Positions 9,781-20,658 of a stretch of DNA of 64,000 nucleotides are shown here, piece by piece (positions within the stretch are counted from its first letter, which is position 1; every line of letters starts with the position of its first letter). Below the pieces are notes generated by a model. That model did no database searches. It was not told the origin of the DNA and saw only the letters and a program-made list of their open reading frames with translations. The translations under genes were made by a program, and so were the position numbers. Source of the stretch: Lycium barbarum (Eukaryota; Streptophyta; Magnoliopsida; Solanales; Solanaceae); contig NC_083348.1 in assembly GCF_019175385.1 (NCBI RefSeq), positions 1,255,001-1,319,000 of the forward strand, written 5' to 3'.

Positions 9781-11633
9781 GGACCGGGAGCCACTCGATT
9801 ATACAAGAAACACTATTACATCCCTCTTAATGAGCAATTATCAAGTAGTATATTATTTTCATCGAGAAGATCATATTAGCTTCTCACCACAGTTGTCATC
9901 AATTTGTATCACAAGTTCATCAAGAAGATCATATTAACTTCTGCACAATTTCACATCGCAATGTATGTCTAAATGTATTTTAGTTCATTAGTATGTATGG
10001 ACTATAAACAATCAGCAATAGCAATTTCAAACACAAGGCATCATGCCACAAGTCTTCCAAACCATTTCCATCATGCATGGGTGTATGAATGCATAAATGA
10101 GTGTAAATGTGGTAAATCAATACAAGTCAATAAAGCAACAGTGAAGGTGCACATCACAAAGCCACAAGTCATATCAAGACTTGGATCAACTTAGCCATGA
10201 AATGAATCATACAATCATCTTAACCAACATAATAGTCTATGTCCCTCTTTACTTCCACATGTAGCAAGTACGCCTCACAACTAAGTCTTGTATCAGTATA
10301 AGCTCCACTTTTCTATATATTATCATTAACAACAATCATATATCAAGTTTTCATCTACGCACTGTCATATGTTTATATCACAATTCAAGCCTAAACTCGT
10401 TATCCTTCCTTTCTCTGATAATATATGTCACAATAAGAGAGAACTTGGTACCACACGACAATTTAGGCAATAAGTCTAATCACAATAATAGGGCAACAAG
10501 CGACCATCAACAACAATCAACTGAATAGAAACCCATCCCGAATTGCCACAGTATGAATACAACTACACCTCATGTTTCAGTACTTAAAATAACGGCAACG
10601 AGCCCACAAAATCAGAAGTCATACCAACTTAGCTAATATCCAACCAAAACACCATGTCCGAAGACCTATTCATGCTTTCTCTAGTCAATTCTATACAATA
10701 AATACATTTCGCTAATCAAAGTCTAACTTAAGTAGGCCATAACCTACCTCGAATGCAGAACATGAGCCACGAACTACTCCACATGAGCCTTCTATTTTCA
10801 AAGCGCCTCATAACGGTAAAAGTCTAACAATATGATGCTAAGTAAGCAACCATCCAAGTATTCAAACAAAAACGACAATTTGGGTAAGAAGACCCACTTA
10901 CTTCTACCCTCTTCAATGGATGAAACTATCCTTTAATGGTGAATTTGTCATAACTTCTATCTCTATAATCATTAACCTTCAATTCAAGGGGTTCTAATCA
11001 ATTTCACCCTTTCCAACAGATTTTAGAACAAAGCTTCCATTTTTATTAGAACCCTAAGTCTTCACATGCAATTTCAACCCTAAGAAATCGAATTCCTTTC
11101 CTAGAAAGTGATAATATATACTCCTAGATGATTAATCAACAATAAGATAAACAACCCACCAATTATTTAAGGGTTTACTAATTCTAGGATTTTCACCCAC
11201 CATTGATGGACCTCGTAGAATAATCATGGAGCTTGAAGAAGAAGGGAAAAGGAATAAACAAAGATGGGGACTTACCCTCCAAGATGCTTTCATCAATGAC
11301 TCAAACACCGAATACGAGCGCGACAAAACTCAAACCCATCTAACACTCTTTGGAACCTCACCAAAACTTGTGGAAAAGTTAAAAATCATTATAATAACAT
11401 GTTGAAATTTCCAAAACATTGAAACGGGGTCATCCTAACCCGGCGTTGACCGTGGTCAACTCTAACTCGTCAACTTAACTAGTTTCTCCATCAATGACTC
11501 AATTACACTCAAACCTTGCGAAAACCAACCCAATGACTTCATTACGTCATAGATCATACTAACGGGACTTGGGGAAAGGGTCAACAAGGTTAAATGGTTC
11601 AAAACACTTATAATGACTAAACGGGTCGTTACA

Positions 11634-13124
11634 TGTTCTTTGTGTCATTTTTGGTATTAGTTATATCCTTGGCTTTCTTAGCCGTTGTTCTTTTCCTAAG
11701 GATGATAATGGTATTTTGAACTCAGTATTTGTAGAAAGTTTGAGTCGGCTGGTCCCAATGATAGATATTTGGGCGCTTTCTTAAGGGAACTAAGCCTTGT
11801 AGGGTCGGGATGTCAACATGACTTGTTTGGTATCAATACAATTAGAAGGTTACATAATAGGGCGTACCCCCAAAAATTTTAAATTTTATTGAGAAACCAT
11901 GATAACTTAGGCTTCACTTTGTTACTCTTGACTACTCAATTGGGTAAACCATTAATGGATCTTGTTTTGATAGATATTGACTCATTCTGAACAATGCATG
12001 AACCAAGAGTGGTGACGTTTTGTATTAACTTGATTGATTGCTTGTGTCAACTAGAACTTGCTCGGTTTGTCGTCCTAAGATAAACTTGAATGATCAGTTC
12101 AAGAAAGGATCTTAGGCAATCCTTGAATTTCCATGTGAAATACCTTGTTCATAGATGTATCACTAGTTAACCCTTTTGAGCCTTTATCTGTTTTCTTGAT
12201 CGCCATATGACAAGCCGTACCACTTTATGTATCTCTTTTGAACCCATTCTTCCTTGAACTCTAAAATCTCAACATAGGCTTTTAGCCTAGGTTGGGGGTG
12301 AGAGGCCATGTGTTAAAGGTTGACGAATATCGAAAGTGGAATGGCGGTAGTTAGAAATGAAAAGGCTGCCCGTACACGAAAGAAAATAAAAGAAAAAGAA
12401 AGAAGTTGTGTTTATCGTTGTGTTGCTAGAAGGGATTCGATAATAAGTGCAAAAAGAGACAGTTAATAAGAAAGCAATAAAAAGATGTGACTAAGGAGAG
12501 AAAAGGTGGAAAGAAAATGAAATCGCGGTAAATCAAAGAAAAGGCCTCAACCAAGTCAAATGTAGTGATCAAGGAAGGAATAGTTATTTTTGTACCCAAA
12601 TTTATATCCTACCTAACCCGAAGCCATCATTACAACCCGGAAAGACCTTTGTGATCTACAATCGATTGTTTTTGGAATACGTATGGAAAGAAAATAAGGC
12701 AAGCATATGGTTTGATACTTGTGACACGCGAGATTCTTTTTCTGAGTGAGAGTGTTCTCCTTTTATCCCTCTATTTTGATTGATATATGTGTGAAAGGTA
12801 CTTTCTTTCTTGTGCGGGCGCATGTATTGTAATAGTAGATGAGCAACTAGACCATGCAAGCGAGCCATGCAAGCGAGTCAATAGGATGTGAATGCGAATT
12901 GAGTAACCTCGAGAAATCATGTGAAGCTTTGGAGTGTCATAAGGTCATTGCTAGTGCATTTTTGAAAGAACAGGAAGGGGCAGATATAGTAGAAGGATTA
13001 TGTATGTTTTCTAATTATTGATACCAACCGATAGTCATATGCTACCAATGTAGGCAGTTGGCAAGTTGTAAGTCGTGAGTATCGAGTTGTTTTCTTGAGG
13101 ACAATCAAAAGGTTAAGTTGGGGG
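11634..13124 (+). other. Athila 3' non-coding region and polypurine tract
   Basis: This is the continuation of the Athila element after the A2 LTR, with no credible coding. It ends with AAGTTGGGGG (13115-13124), a polypurine tract of the kind that primes plus-strand DNA synthesis, directly before the LTR start. A similar GGTTGGGGGTGAGAGG word lies near 12290. Confidence 0.65.
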
Positions 13125-14425
13125 TGTTGATGAGTCGTGGATTTTAGGGCTTTTTACATCCACTACATATACTTTTTGAGTAGTCTTTTCAAGTGTTTGT
13201 TCGTGTGTTTTCGTGAGTTTTCAGGTTTTATGAGTCGAGGACAAAATGGAACAAAAAAGAGCAAAAGAACATAAATATGCGGCGATTATGCGGCACCGCA
13301 AAGTTGAACTGTGGCCGCATCTTCTGCCCAGAAGAATGGCAGTTAGCTGAGAAAAGATGGCCCAGTTGCGACGAGGATGCGGTACAACAAATTCAAGTTG
13401 CGGCCGCATCTACAGAGGAGCTGTGAGGACTTGCTGAGCGTTCTGCGGTCGCATACCCTTGTTGCGGCCGCAAACTCAGACCGCAACTGCGACATCTGTC
13501 CGAAATTTGACTTTTTGTCCTCCCTCTATAAATACATGTACCTGGTGCTTTGTGCACATTATTGAACGTTTCAGTTCATATTGTCTTTTAGCTCTAAAGT
13601 GGAGGATTGAATACTATTAGTGTGGAAGCTTTTAAGGAAGATTCTCCTCCTTTCTATCATCTTCTCCGTTAATATTATTGTAAGCTCCATGAATATTACC
13701 TTTGTTAGTACTTTTTATTTAATGAGTACGAGTAGCTAAATCATTTCGCTAAAGTTGTGGGACCAAATGTGTTAGTTATGTGATTGGGTATTTGTATCCA
13801 ATTTCCATTTGTGTGTATTGACGTTTTTCTATTTACTCTTCATTCATCAATGTCATTTAATGGTGTACAATATTATTTGTGCCTAGTCATCTCTCCTTTG
13901 CTTGAGAAAGATAGGAGAGGTTAGGAAAAGAGTAAATAGCAAGGATTTGGGGCTTATAAACCTCACCTAATAACTTGAGCTAGAGGTAGGAGAGTTACTT
14001 GAGATAAAATAGGTGTTTATATTTTTCACATTCTGAGGCTTGAGAAAGCTTAGTAATGATCTTTATCAATTTGGTTGAGAAACTTTTAGTAAACTTGTGT
14101 ATCCCATATTTAATCACATCTATACATTTAAAGGAGTTGGATTGATACCCAGTTGCATTACTCTCCATTGGAACCACAACATTAGTGTCTTTAGTAATCG
14201 TTAATTCAAAACCAAGCATTCTCTTACTAATGATCATGACAAATATTAAAACCAAATACTTTGTACATTCCCATCCCTCGAAATATTGACTATTAGTTAA
14301 GCGTTCCACTTAACGAGTTTATTTCTTCATTGTATTCTCTGTGGGATTCGACCCCAACCTTGTTGGGTTCTATATTTGACAACGACCGCTTACTCCTATT
14401 TTTGAGGTGTAATTTGGGCGTAGCA
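13125..14425 (+). repeat. Athila-like 3' LTR
   Basis: It begins TGTTGATGAGTCGTGG right after the polypurine tract. The end is less certain: GGGCGTAGCA at 14425 gives a TG...CA boundary, after a GTGGGATTCGACCCC stretch of the kind common near Athila LTR ends. It holds the GCGGCCGC cluster and a TATA box. The DNA right of it belongs to a B-family LTR, so the outer target duplication could not be identified. Confidence 0.7.
13270..13534 (+). promoter_or_regulatory. Athila LTR promoter: GCGGCCGC cluster plus TATA box
   Basis: Repeated TGCGG/CCGCA words, including the 12 bp palindrome TTGCGGCCGCAA at 13462-13473, run up to a clear TATA box, TATAAATA at 13527-13534. The words match those upstream of the env-position ORF at 2590-2860. 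Confidence 0.65.
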
Positions 14426-14426
14426 A

Positions 14427-15175
14427 TAACCACCTGATCAGTTGGTATACTGTGATATCATCCCGGACGTGGGATATATGGTTAAATGGATCGGGCCGTT
14501 CGTTCTCCGGCAACATATATAATGATGATATAATATATTTATGGATCGGGCTGCACGTTCTGCAACACTATTATGTTATATATGTATGAGAAATGTTTTT
14601 GTGAAAAGGCTAAGCATGCATGGTATCCGCCTAAGAGGCAATCAGATGTGTCGGTTATCTTTATCTTATGTTATGTTCCATATTTCTTGTTATGTTTCTA
14701 TTTATGCCTTACATACTCAGTACATTATTCATACTGACTTCCTTTCTTGTGGACGCTACGCTCATGCCCGCAGGTAGGCAGGGAAAGGGATCAGATCCGT
14801 AGGTGCTTTATCAGCGGATTCTCAAGAGTACTCCACTTACTTCGGAGCTGCAGTCTATTTGGTATTGGTCCTTATGGTCACTTGTATTCTATGTGGAGGC
14901 TCGTAGACATGTGTGTATAGTTATAAGTTTCATAACTCTACCCGTTCATTTTGTTGTATGATATTTTGGCAGCCTTGTCAACTTGTGATGATGAGTATAA
15001 TTGTTGAAGATTATATAGAGATGAGCCGTTATGTTGTGATATATGTCCTTACAGAGTATGATACCCATGAACTATCTTTATGGTCCACCCAGAAATGATT
15101 ATGAGATGTATGCTTAGAGGTACTCGGTATGTTAGCTCCGGGTGCTCGTCATGGCCCTCTGGTTGGGTCGTGAAA
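14427..15175 (+). repeat. 3' fragment of a B-family LTR
   Basis: It aligns with the last 800 bp of the B LTR at 6116-9058: CCACCTGATCAGTTGG, then CGGGATATATGGTTAAATGG, the GTAC hairpin with TTGTGGACGCTACGC, and an end at GGTTGGGTCGTGAAA, where the terminal CA has mutated. The first 2 kb is missing. I could not find a target duplication. Confidence 0.75.
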
Positions 15176-15524
15176 AATATGCAAAGTTACTCTTGATGAA
15201 TTCGCCGCGCTAAGTGCGGAGTGGAGGCCGCTTCAATAATATTTTTAACTGGGAAATCTTAAAGCACTTAGATAAAATGATTCAGGCGACATAGCCATAA
15301 GGTGTCAAAAGATTTTGATTTTTACCTGAACATAGTAATGTGCGTGGAAATTTTTCTACTTCATTTAATGATTACTTAGTTCAAGATTCGTTCACTAAGT
15401 AGTCAATGATTTAGAAAGTTTTCACTAGCTAATGGTTTAAGTCCAATAGACACCATTATTGATGCATATTACTAGATTAATGTCTCAAAAATATTTTCAA
15501 AATTTCTTGAAACAAGTGAGGGAT
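15176..15524 (+). other. Remnant of a Copia-like 3' internal region
   Basis: AT-rich non-coding sequence that ends in the purine run AAGTGAGGGAT, the style of polypurine tract found just before Copia 3' LTRs. The left boundary with the B LTR is abrupt. Nothing codes here. Confidence 0.45.
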
Positions 15525-17699
15525 TGTTAAGATTAATGTTTCAAGTAATTATGAAACGCTTCATCTGATAAAAGATTTTTCAAGCTAAATGAATGTGAAT
15601 TTGAAGATAGATTCTTCAATTAGTATTTTACGTTTTAGGTTCTTGAAAGTTACATGTATTTTAAGAAAAATTCATGAACCTATTATAAATTTTATTTAAT
15701 GAAAACCTTTATGCTATGTAATTAGTATCCTATAAATAGTTCTTCATTCTTTTGAAAAAGGTAAGCACTTCAAGAAAACATTTTCTCCTAAAAACAACTT
15801 TAGTGACATTGGTCAAAAGGTGAAATCACTGGTTCAAGAATAGAAGAGCAACTTTCTTGAATGCTACTTGTTGTGGCTTAGTTGAATCCCGGAGATAGAG
15901 TTGTTATTTATTCTTCCGTTTGCTTGTGGGAGAGACTCCAATTAAAAAACGTCTTAACGTGCCTCTAAGCCAAGCAGGTTTTATTTTGAATTTCTCATAT
16001 TATTATCATGAGAAAAAGACCAAAATAGTAAATTATCTTTGGGTTTGGACCTAAAATCTACATGTCCTTTTACAGGGAGCATTAATAATCCATTATATTT
16101 ACATAAATGGTGCACTTTTAGTCAAATGGTAAAAATTTAACGAAAAAGGGCAAAAATTCCCCAGAACTATTAGAAAAGATTTAAAAATACCCTTCATCCA
16201 TCTATTTTGCTAAAAAATACCGAGAAAAGGACCAAAATAGTACATTATCTTTGGGTTTGGACCTAAAATCATACATGTTCTTTTAGTCCATTATGTTTGC
16301 ATAAGTGGTGCACTTTTAGTCTAACTCCCAAATAATTTGTTAAAATTTTAATGAAAAAGGGAGAAAATGCCCCTGAACTATTAGAAAAGGTCTAAAAATA
16401 CCCTTCATTCATCTATTTTGCTAAAAATCCACTCAATTCAACTTTTTGACTCATTTATGCCCTCTGACTAATAGTCAACACTAATTTTTAAAAAAAATTA
16501 TTTAAATTACGCATGGCATTTTATTATTGTGTTTTTTTTTAAATATGGAATTTTTTTTTTTAGAATTAGGAAAAATGATTTTTTAAAACCTTTTTTCTTT
16601 AAAAAAAAATGGAAAACTGGATTTTCTTTAATTAAGATATCTGGAACAACAGGTTTTCTTTTTAAATTAGGAAAATTGATTTTTTTTGTCCTAAAAAAGT
16701 TAGCTTTTCATGATTTTATTTTTAGGACACTTTAAAAAAAAAGAGAGGAAAAAATGGATATTTTTTCAAAATCTGAAAAACTGATTATAAAAATCTGGAA
16801 ATGATGGGTTTTTTTTTTGCAAAAGAGTGTGGAAAATAGTGTTTTAAAAAAAAATTAGAATGCTAATTTTTTGTTTGAAATTTGGAAGAAAATTATGGAG
16901 TATTAGTTTTGCCCATTTTACTTAAAAACAATATCAGTTTTTCAGATTTAAAAAATTCAAATTTTAATTAAAAAAATTATTTTTCCATATTTTAAAAAAA
17001 AGTGTTTTCCATATTTAAAAATTTCCACACTTTTTTTTCGTTGTAAAAAAAAATCATTTTTTCCAGATTTTATAAAAATTCAGTTTTTCAGATTTTGCAA
17101 AAAGAAAAAAAAACCACTTTTTCCATTTTTTTTTTAATGTGTCCCAAAAAATAAAATCATGAAAATCTAGATTTTTTAGGACAAAAAAAACAATTTTATG
17201 ATTTAAAAAGAAAAACCGTTGTTCCAGATATTTTAATTAAAAAAATGCAGTTATCCAGTTTTTTTTTTTTTTTTTTAATTTTTATAACGGGTTTTAAAAA
17301 ATCACTTTTCCAGATTCTAAAAAAACCCTTTTCCCGGTTTAAAAAAAAAATCCAGTAATAAAATGCCATGTGTAATTTAAACAATTTTTTTTTAAAAAAA
17401 AATTAGAGTTGACCGTTAGTCATAGGACATAAATGAGCCAAGAAGTTTAATTGAGGGGTATTTTTAGCAAAATAGATGAATGAAGGGTATTTAGACCTTT
17501 TCTAATAGTTCATGGGTTTTTGCCCTTTTCGTTAAATTTTTAACAAAATATTTGGGAGTTAGGCTAAAAGTACACCACTTATGCAAAAACAATGGACTAT
17601 TAACGCTCCATGTAAAAGAACATGTATTGTTTTGCGTCCAAACCCAAAGATAATGTGCTATTTTATTCATTTTCTCTTATTATCATCCTTGTTCTAACA
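15525..17699 (+). repeat. Copia-type 3' LTR interrupted by a MITE
   Basis: The sequence from TGTTAAGATTAATG (15525) to CCTTGTTCTAACA (17699) is a TGTT...AACA LTR, preceded by a polypurine tract. Without the MITE it is about 500 bp, a normal Copia size. A TATA box (CCTATAAATAG, 15729-15739) lies about 200 bp in. It differs in sequence from the Copia LTR at 18315-18628, so it is a separate element. Confidence 0.65.
16010..17676. mobile_element. Mutator-like foldback MITE with long inverted arms
   Basis: The element is close to one large palindrome. The left arm (GAGAAAA, ATTATCTTTGGGTTTGGACC, GGTGCACTTTTAGTC, ATACCCTTCATTCATCTATT and so on) reappears reversed at 17390-17676. The AT-rich centre, about 16520-17390, is also roughly self-complementary. 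A 10 bp direct repeat TTATTATCAT flanks it at 16000-16009 and 17677-17686, close to the 9-11 bp duplications of Mutator-like elements. The left arm end is present twice in tandem (16010-16208 and again from 16209). No transposase, so it is non-autonomous. Confidence 0.85.
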
Positions 17700-18314
17700 T
17701 TCGCTGCATGTGTTGGCTATTTCTTGAGATTAAACAGTAGATGTGAATATGTTTGCTCTAATTCTGTATTCCATTTCTCCGTGCTATTTGCATGCTGGAA
17801 TGAGCTTTGTGGTGAGTAAATTTCTACATTTTCTATTTTTAAATTTTGAGTTTCATTGCAAAATTCTTCTTACGATCTTCTTGTGGCAAATAATAGTACA
17901 TAGAAGTAGAAACAACATAACTAGATTGGTGACAAAGGATTGGTCGGCAGTTTGCAGTTGATAAAGGTGAACTTTTAGCATTGCACGTGTTGTATTATCA
18001 TCTCATAATGCAGCAAAAGTGACAGTTTACAAAAGCCAGACACTATTGTCTTGGTAAACTGCAGTTAGCTGTTACAATGCCACAGGTGATAAACTTCTTT
18101 GATGTATATAAGGCTAATTCAATAATTCTTGATCTTTCATGTAATTGCTGAAAGAAGTTAAGCTTCTGGATCTTGACTAAAGCTTTTTATGGTGATAGAA
18201 TATGATAAGTAATGCTTGCATTATTTGTGAAATTGATTAAATTACTTTATTTAGGATTAACCCAATTTTATGAGCGAAAGTTATCTCTAAAACTAGCTCT
18301 TCTCGACAAAGAGA
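17700..18314. other. Unclassified AT-rich spacer
   Basis: 615 bp between two Copia remnants. I see no coding region, LTR end or strong repeat in it. It may be old target DNA or more of the decayed Copia material. Confidence 0.4.
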
Positions 18315-18628
18315 TGTTGAAGTTAAGAAGATATTTAAGTCAATTCCTACTCAAAAGAGGAAAAAAAATAAAAGGAAACTTTTTTCTTTGTTGGTTTTGG
18401 AGTGTGATTGGGGTTTAGATCCTTTCTAGGAAAGGATTAGACCTAGTAGTATAAATACATGCTAGCTAGGATTTATTAAGGACAGAACATAGAACCTAAG
18501 AGTATTCAATCTTGTAACTTACTTTCTCCCTTGAAATTAATAAAAGTACCAACCGTTCTCCATGGACTAGGATCACATCGATCTGAACCACGTTAATCAC
18601 TGTGTTTTTTATCATTTCCGTGCTAACA
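18315..18628 (+). repeat. Copia 5' LTR
   Basis: The 314 bp LTR runs from TGTTGAAGTTAAG to CCGTGCTAACA. It has a TATA box (TATAAATAC, 18450-18458) and an AATTAATAAAAG polyadenylation-like signal near 18537. A primer-binding site two bases downstream fixes the 3' end; the 5' end rests on the TG...CA convention. Confidence 0.7.
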
Positions 18629-18630
18629 AT

Positions 18631-18642
18631 TGGTATCAGAGC
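18631..18642 (+). other. Primer-binding site for initiator tRNA-Met (Copia)
   Basis: TGGTATCAGAGC, complementary to the 3' end of plant initiator tRNA-Met, two bases after the LTR end. Confidence 0.85.
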
Positions 18643-18676
18643 CTACAGGTCGTGAGATCTAGGAGACAAGAAGACT

Positions 18677-19410
18677 ATGGCATCTATGAAGTTTGAGGTA
18701 GCGAACTTTGATGGATGAAGTAATAACTTCAACATCTAGAAGATCAAGATCATGTAGTTGTTACAGAGAGAAGGATCAATCTATGCTTTGGACGAATCAG
18801 ATCCCGAAAATAAGAGGCCGAGAAGCAGAAGATTGAGATGGATGCGTTTAGCGCAATTCAATTATCCTTATCAGACAGCGTGTTATGTGAAGTCAGTTCT
18901 AAGAAAATAGCTATGAGTTTGTCGAAGAAACTTGAAGGTCTCTACCAGAAGAAATCAGTAACAACTAGAATGTTGTTAATGCGGCGTTTACATACCTTTA
19001 AGATGAAGACAGGTGAAACTTTACAGGATCATCTTGATGCTTTTAATAAATGGGCTATGGATCTTACTCATGTTGATATTAAAGTGAGAGATGAAGAACT
19101 AGCATGTACTGTACTATTTTCATTATCACTAGCGTACAAAGATGTAGTTAATTCAATGATGTACAGTAAGCAGGTGGTCACATTATAGATGGTAAGACAT
19201 GCATTGAATTCGGATGAATTAAGAAACCATATCAACAATGATGAGAAAGAGGACCATGGTGAGGGTTTGACGGTTAGAGGTCGCTCGAGCCAAAGAGGGA
19301 GAGGCAAATCAGTAGCTAGGTCAAAGTCTAGAAAAAGGGTGAGTAGGAAGGATGCTGAATGTTAGGGTTGTCATCCAAAGGGACACTTTGAGAGGGATTG
19401 CCCCGAATAA
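18677..19410 (+). pseudogene. gag: Copia gag, broken
   Basis: Capsid-type protein. The ATG at 18677 opens MASMKFEVANFDG, a usual Copia gag start, but TGA follows at 18716 and TAG soon after. From 18838 a longer open stretch shows the gag core (LSDSVLCEVSSK, LSKKLEGLYQKKS, TFKMKTGETLQDHLDAFN, then ELACTVLFSLSLAYKDVVNS). The tail is Arg/Ser-rich (RGRSSQRGRGKSVARSKS). The zinc knuckle is CxxCxxxxHxxxxC-like (GCHPKGHFERDC), but a TAG sits just after its first Cys. Confidence 0.85.
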
Positions 19411-19504
19411 GAAGATTGATAAAAAAACAACCAGTGCATCTATGGTTCAGGTAGCTCAGACATCTGGAGAAGATTATGTGCTAGCTGCTTCAACAAATGA
19501 CATT

Positions 19505-20658
19505 TAGACACACAAGTGGATTTTAGATTCAGCTCGTACATTTCACATGTGCTTCAGAAAAGATTGGTTTATTAGCTACGTGCAGACGAGTGAGACTGTA
19601 CTTATGGGTAACGATGCAGTATGTGAAATAGCAGGCATTGGGTCAGCCCGTATACGGTGTCATCACGACATCATAAGAACATTGTCCAATGTTCGACATG
19701 TTCCTGATATGAAAAAGAATCTGATCTCTCTTGGTACTCTTGATAAGCTCTGATATAAGCATGCGAGTGAAGGTGGAATCTGCATGGTGACCAAGGGTTC
19801 TCTGGTCATGTTAAAGGCCAAAATGGAGGGTGGACTTTATGTACTTATGGGCAGCACCATTCTAGATACTGCGAATGCTGCAACCTCACAATTATTAGAT
19901 GATGACAAGGCTAAGATGTTGCATATGAGATTAGCTCACATGAGCGATTAGCGCTCACATGAGCGAGAGGGGGTTGACAATTTTGAGCAACTGAAACCTT
20001 TTGAAAGGTGAGAAGATTAGTACAGTTGATTTTTTTGAGCATTGTGTCCTTAGAAAGCAGAAACAAGTTCGCTTTAGCACGAGCAAGCATAAAATCGAAG
20101 GGGTACTTGACTACATTCATCCGGATTTATGGGGTCCATCTCAGGTTCCATCCAAGGGTGGAAAGAGGTTCACGCAAGGTTTGGGTATACTTCTTAAAGG
20201 CTAAAAGTGATGTCTTTGAGAATTTCAAAAACTGGAAGACATTAATTGAAAACCAGTGTGACAGAAAGATTAAGTCTCTTCGAACAGATAATGGCTTTGA
20301 GTTTTGCAATGAAGAGTTTGATAATTTCTGCAAGATTCATGTTATATTGAGACATAGAACTGTTAGGCATACACCACAACATAATAGATTAGCTGAAAGG
20401 ATGAACCACACTCTTCTTGAAAAAGCACGATGTATGCTCTCTAATGCCAATGTGCCTAAGGAGTTCTGGGCGGAAGCAGTAAATACTGCTTGTTATGTTG
20501 TTAATCGATCTCCAACATCGGCGATTGACTTAAAAAATCCAAATGAGGTATGGTCAGGTAAACCGTCTAATTACTCGTACTTAAGAATCTTTGGATGTCT
20601 AGCATATTATCATGTAAGAGATGGAAAAATAGAACCTAGAGCTCGAAAAGGTTTATTT
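19505..20658 (+). pseudogene. pol: Copia protease and integrase, broken and truncated
   Basis: The protease region shows KWILDSARTFHMC near 19510, where the usual catalytic DSG reads DSA. It continues through NVRHVPDMKKNLISLGTLDK. A GAG-pre-integrase block (LLDDDKAKMLHMRLAHMS) is cut by a stop near 19948. The integrase gives HCVLRKQKQVRF, a first Asp in YIHPDLWGP (about 20118), a second Asp in RTDNGFEFC (about 20285) and the Glu in NRLAERMNHTL (about 20395). Then come FWAEAVNTACYVVNRSP and YLRIFGCLAYYHV. A frameshift near 20180 separates the first Asp from the rest. It ends in KGLFM at the join to the A1 LTR. Confidence 0.88.

Larger units (their letters stand above)
5734..11633 (-). mobile_element. 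Solo LTR of A2 Tekay-like family, interrupted
   Basis: On the + strand it begins TGTCACGACCC and ends GGGTCGTTACA, the reverse of the A-family LTR ends. Both flanks are Athila sequence with near-matching TGTTG/TGTTC, so this is a solo LTR left by recombination. Minus the B insert it is about 2.95 kb. The region 9060-11633 aligns by eye with 54700-57552, the other A2 LTR (shared GATAGGCAC-TAATACTCAA; CGGGGTCATCCTAACCCG). A donor-like GAGG|GTAAGT lies on - at 11275. The stretch between that donor and the LTR start is about 550 bp shorter than in the other A2 copy and lacks the palindrome cluster. No genes. Confidence 0.85.
1..14425 (+). mobile_element. Athila-like Ty3/Gypsy retrotransposon, 5' end outside window
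   Basis: The order is RT, RNase H, integrase, a long spacer, an extra ORF in the env position, a non-coding tail, a G-rich polypurine tract and a 3' LTR. That is the Athila layout, and the RT wording (FLHGYSGYNQI, then PYGTFAFKRMPF, then FSDMVKESIEIFIDDF) is typical of the lineage. The 5' LTR, gag and protease lie left of the window. The element is interrupted once, by an A2 solo LTR at 5734-11633; the sequence resumes at 11634. Many stops and several frameshifts show it cannot code for working proteins. It is probably among the oldest insertions here. Confidence 0.85.
18315..20658 (+). mobile_element. Copia retrotransposon, 3'-truncated
   Basis: LTR, initiator-Met primer site, gag, protease and integrase follow in Copia order, with integrase before where RT would be. 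The element stops inside integrase at the boundary with an A1 LTR near 20658, so RT, RNase H and the 3' LTR are missing. Many stops and frame changes mark it as dead. Loss could be by illegitimate recombination; ATGGAATTGA occurs at the join on both parental sequences. Confidence 0.85.

Noticed and set aside
9614..9937. 107-codon open frame on +
   Set aside because: It lies inside a solo LTR, over the TTCCGGAA/CCTCGGAC repeat array, and shows no family resemblance.
16529..16735. Lys/Phe-rich open frame
   Set aside because: It is a translation of A/T homopolymers in the MITE centre.
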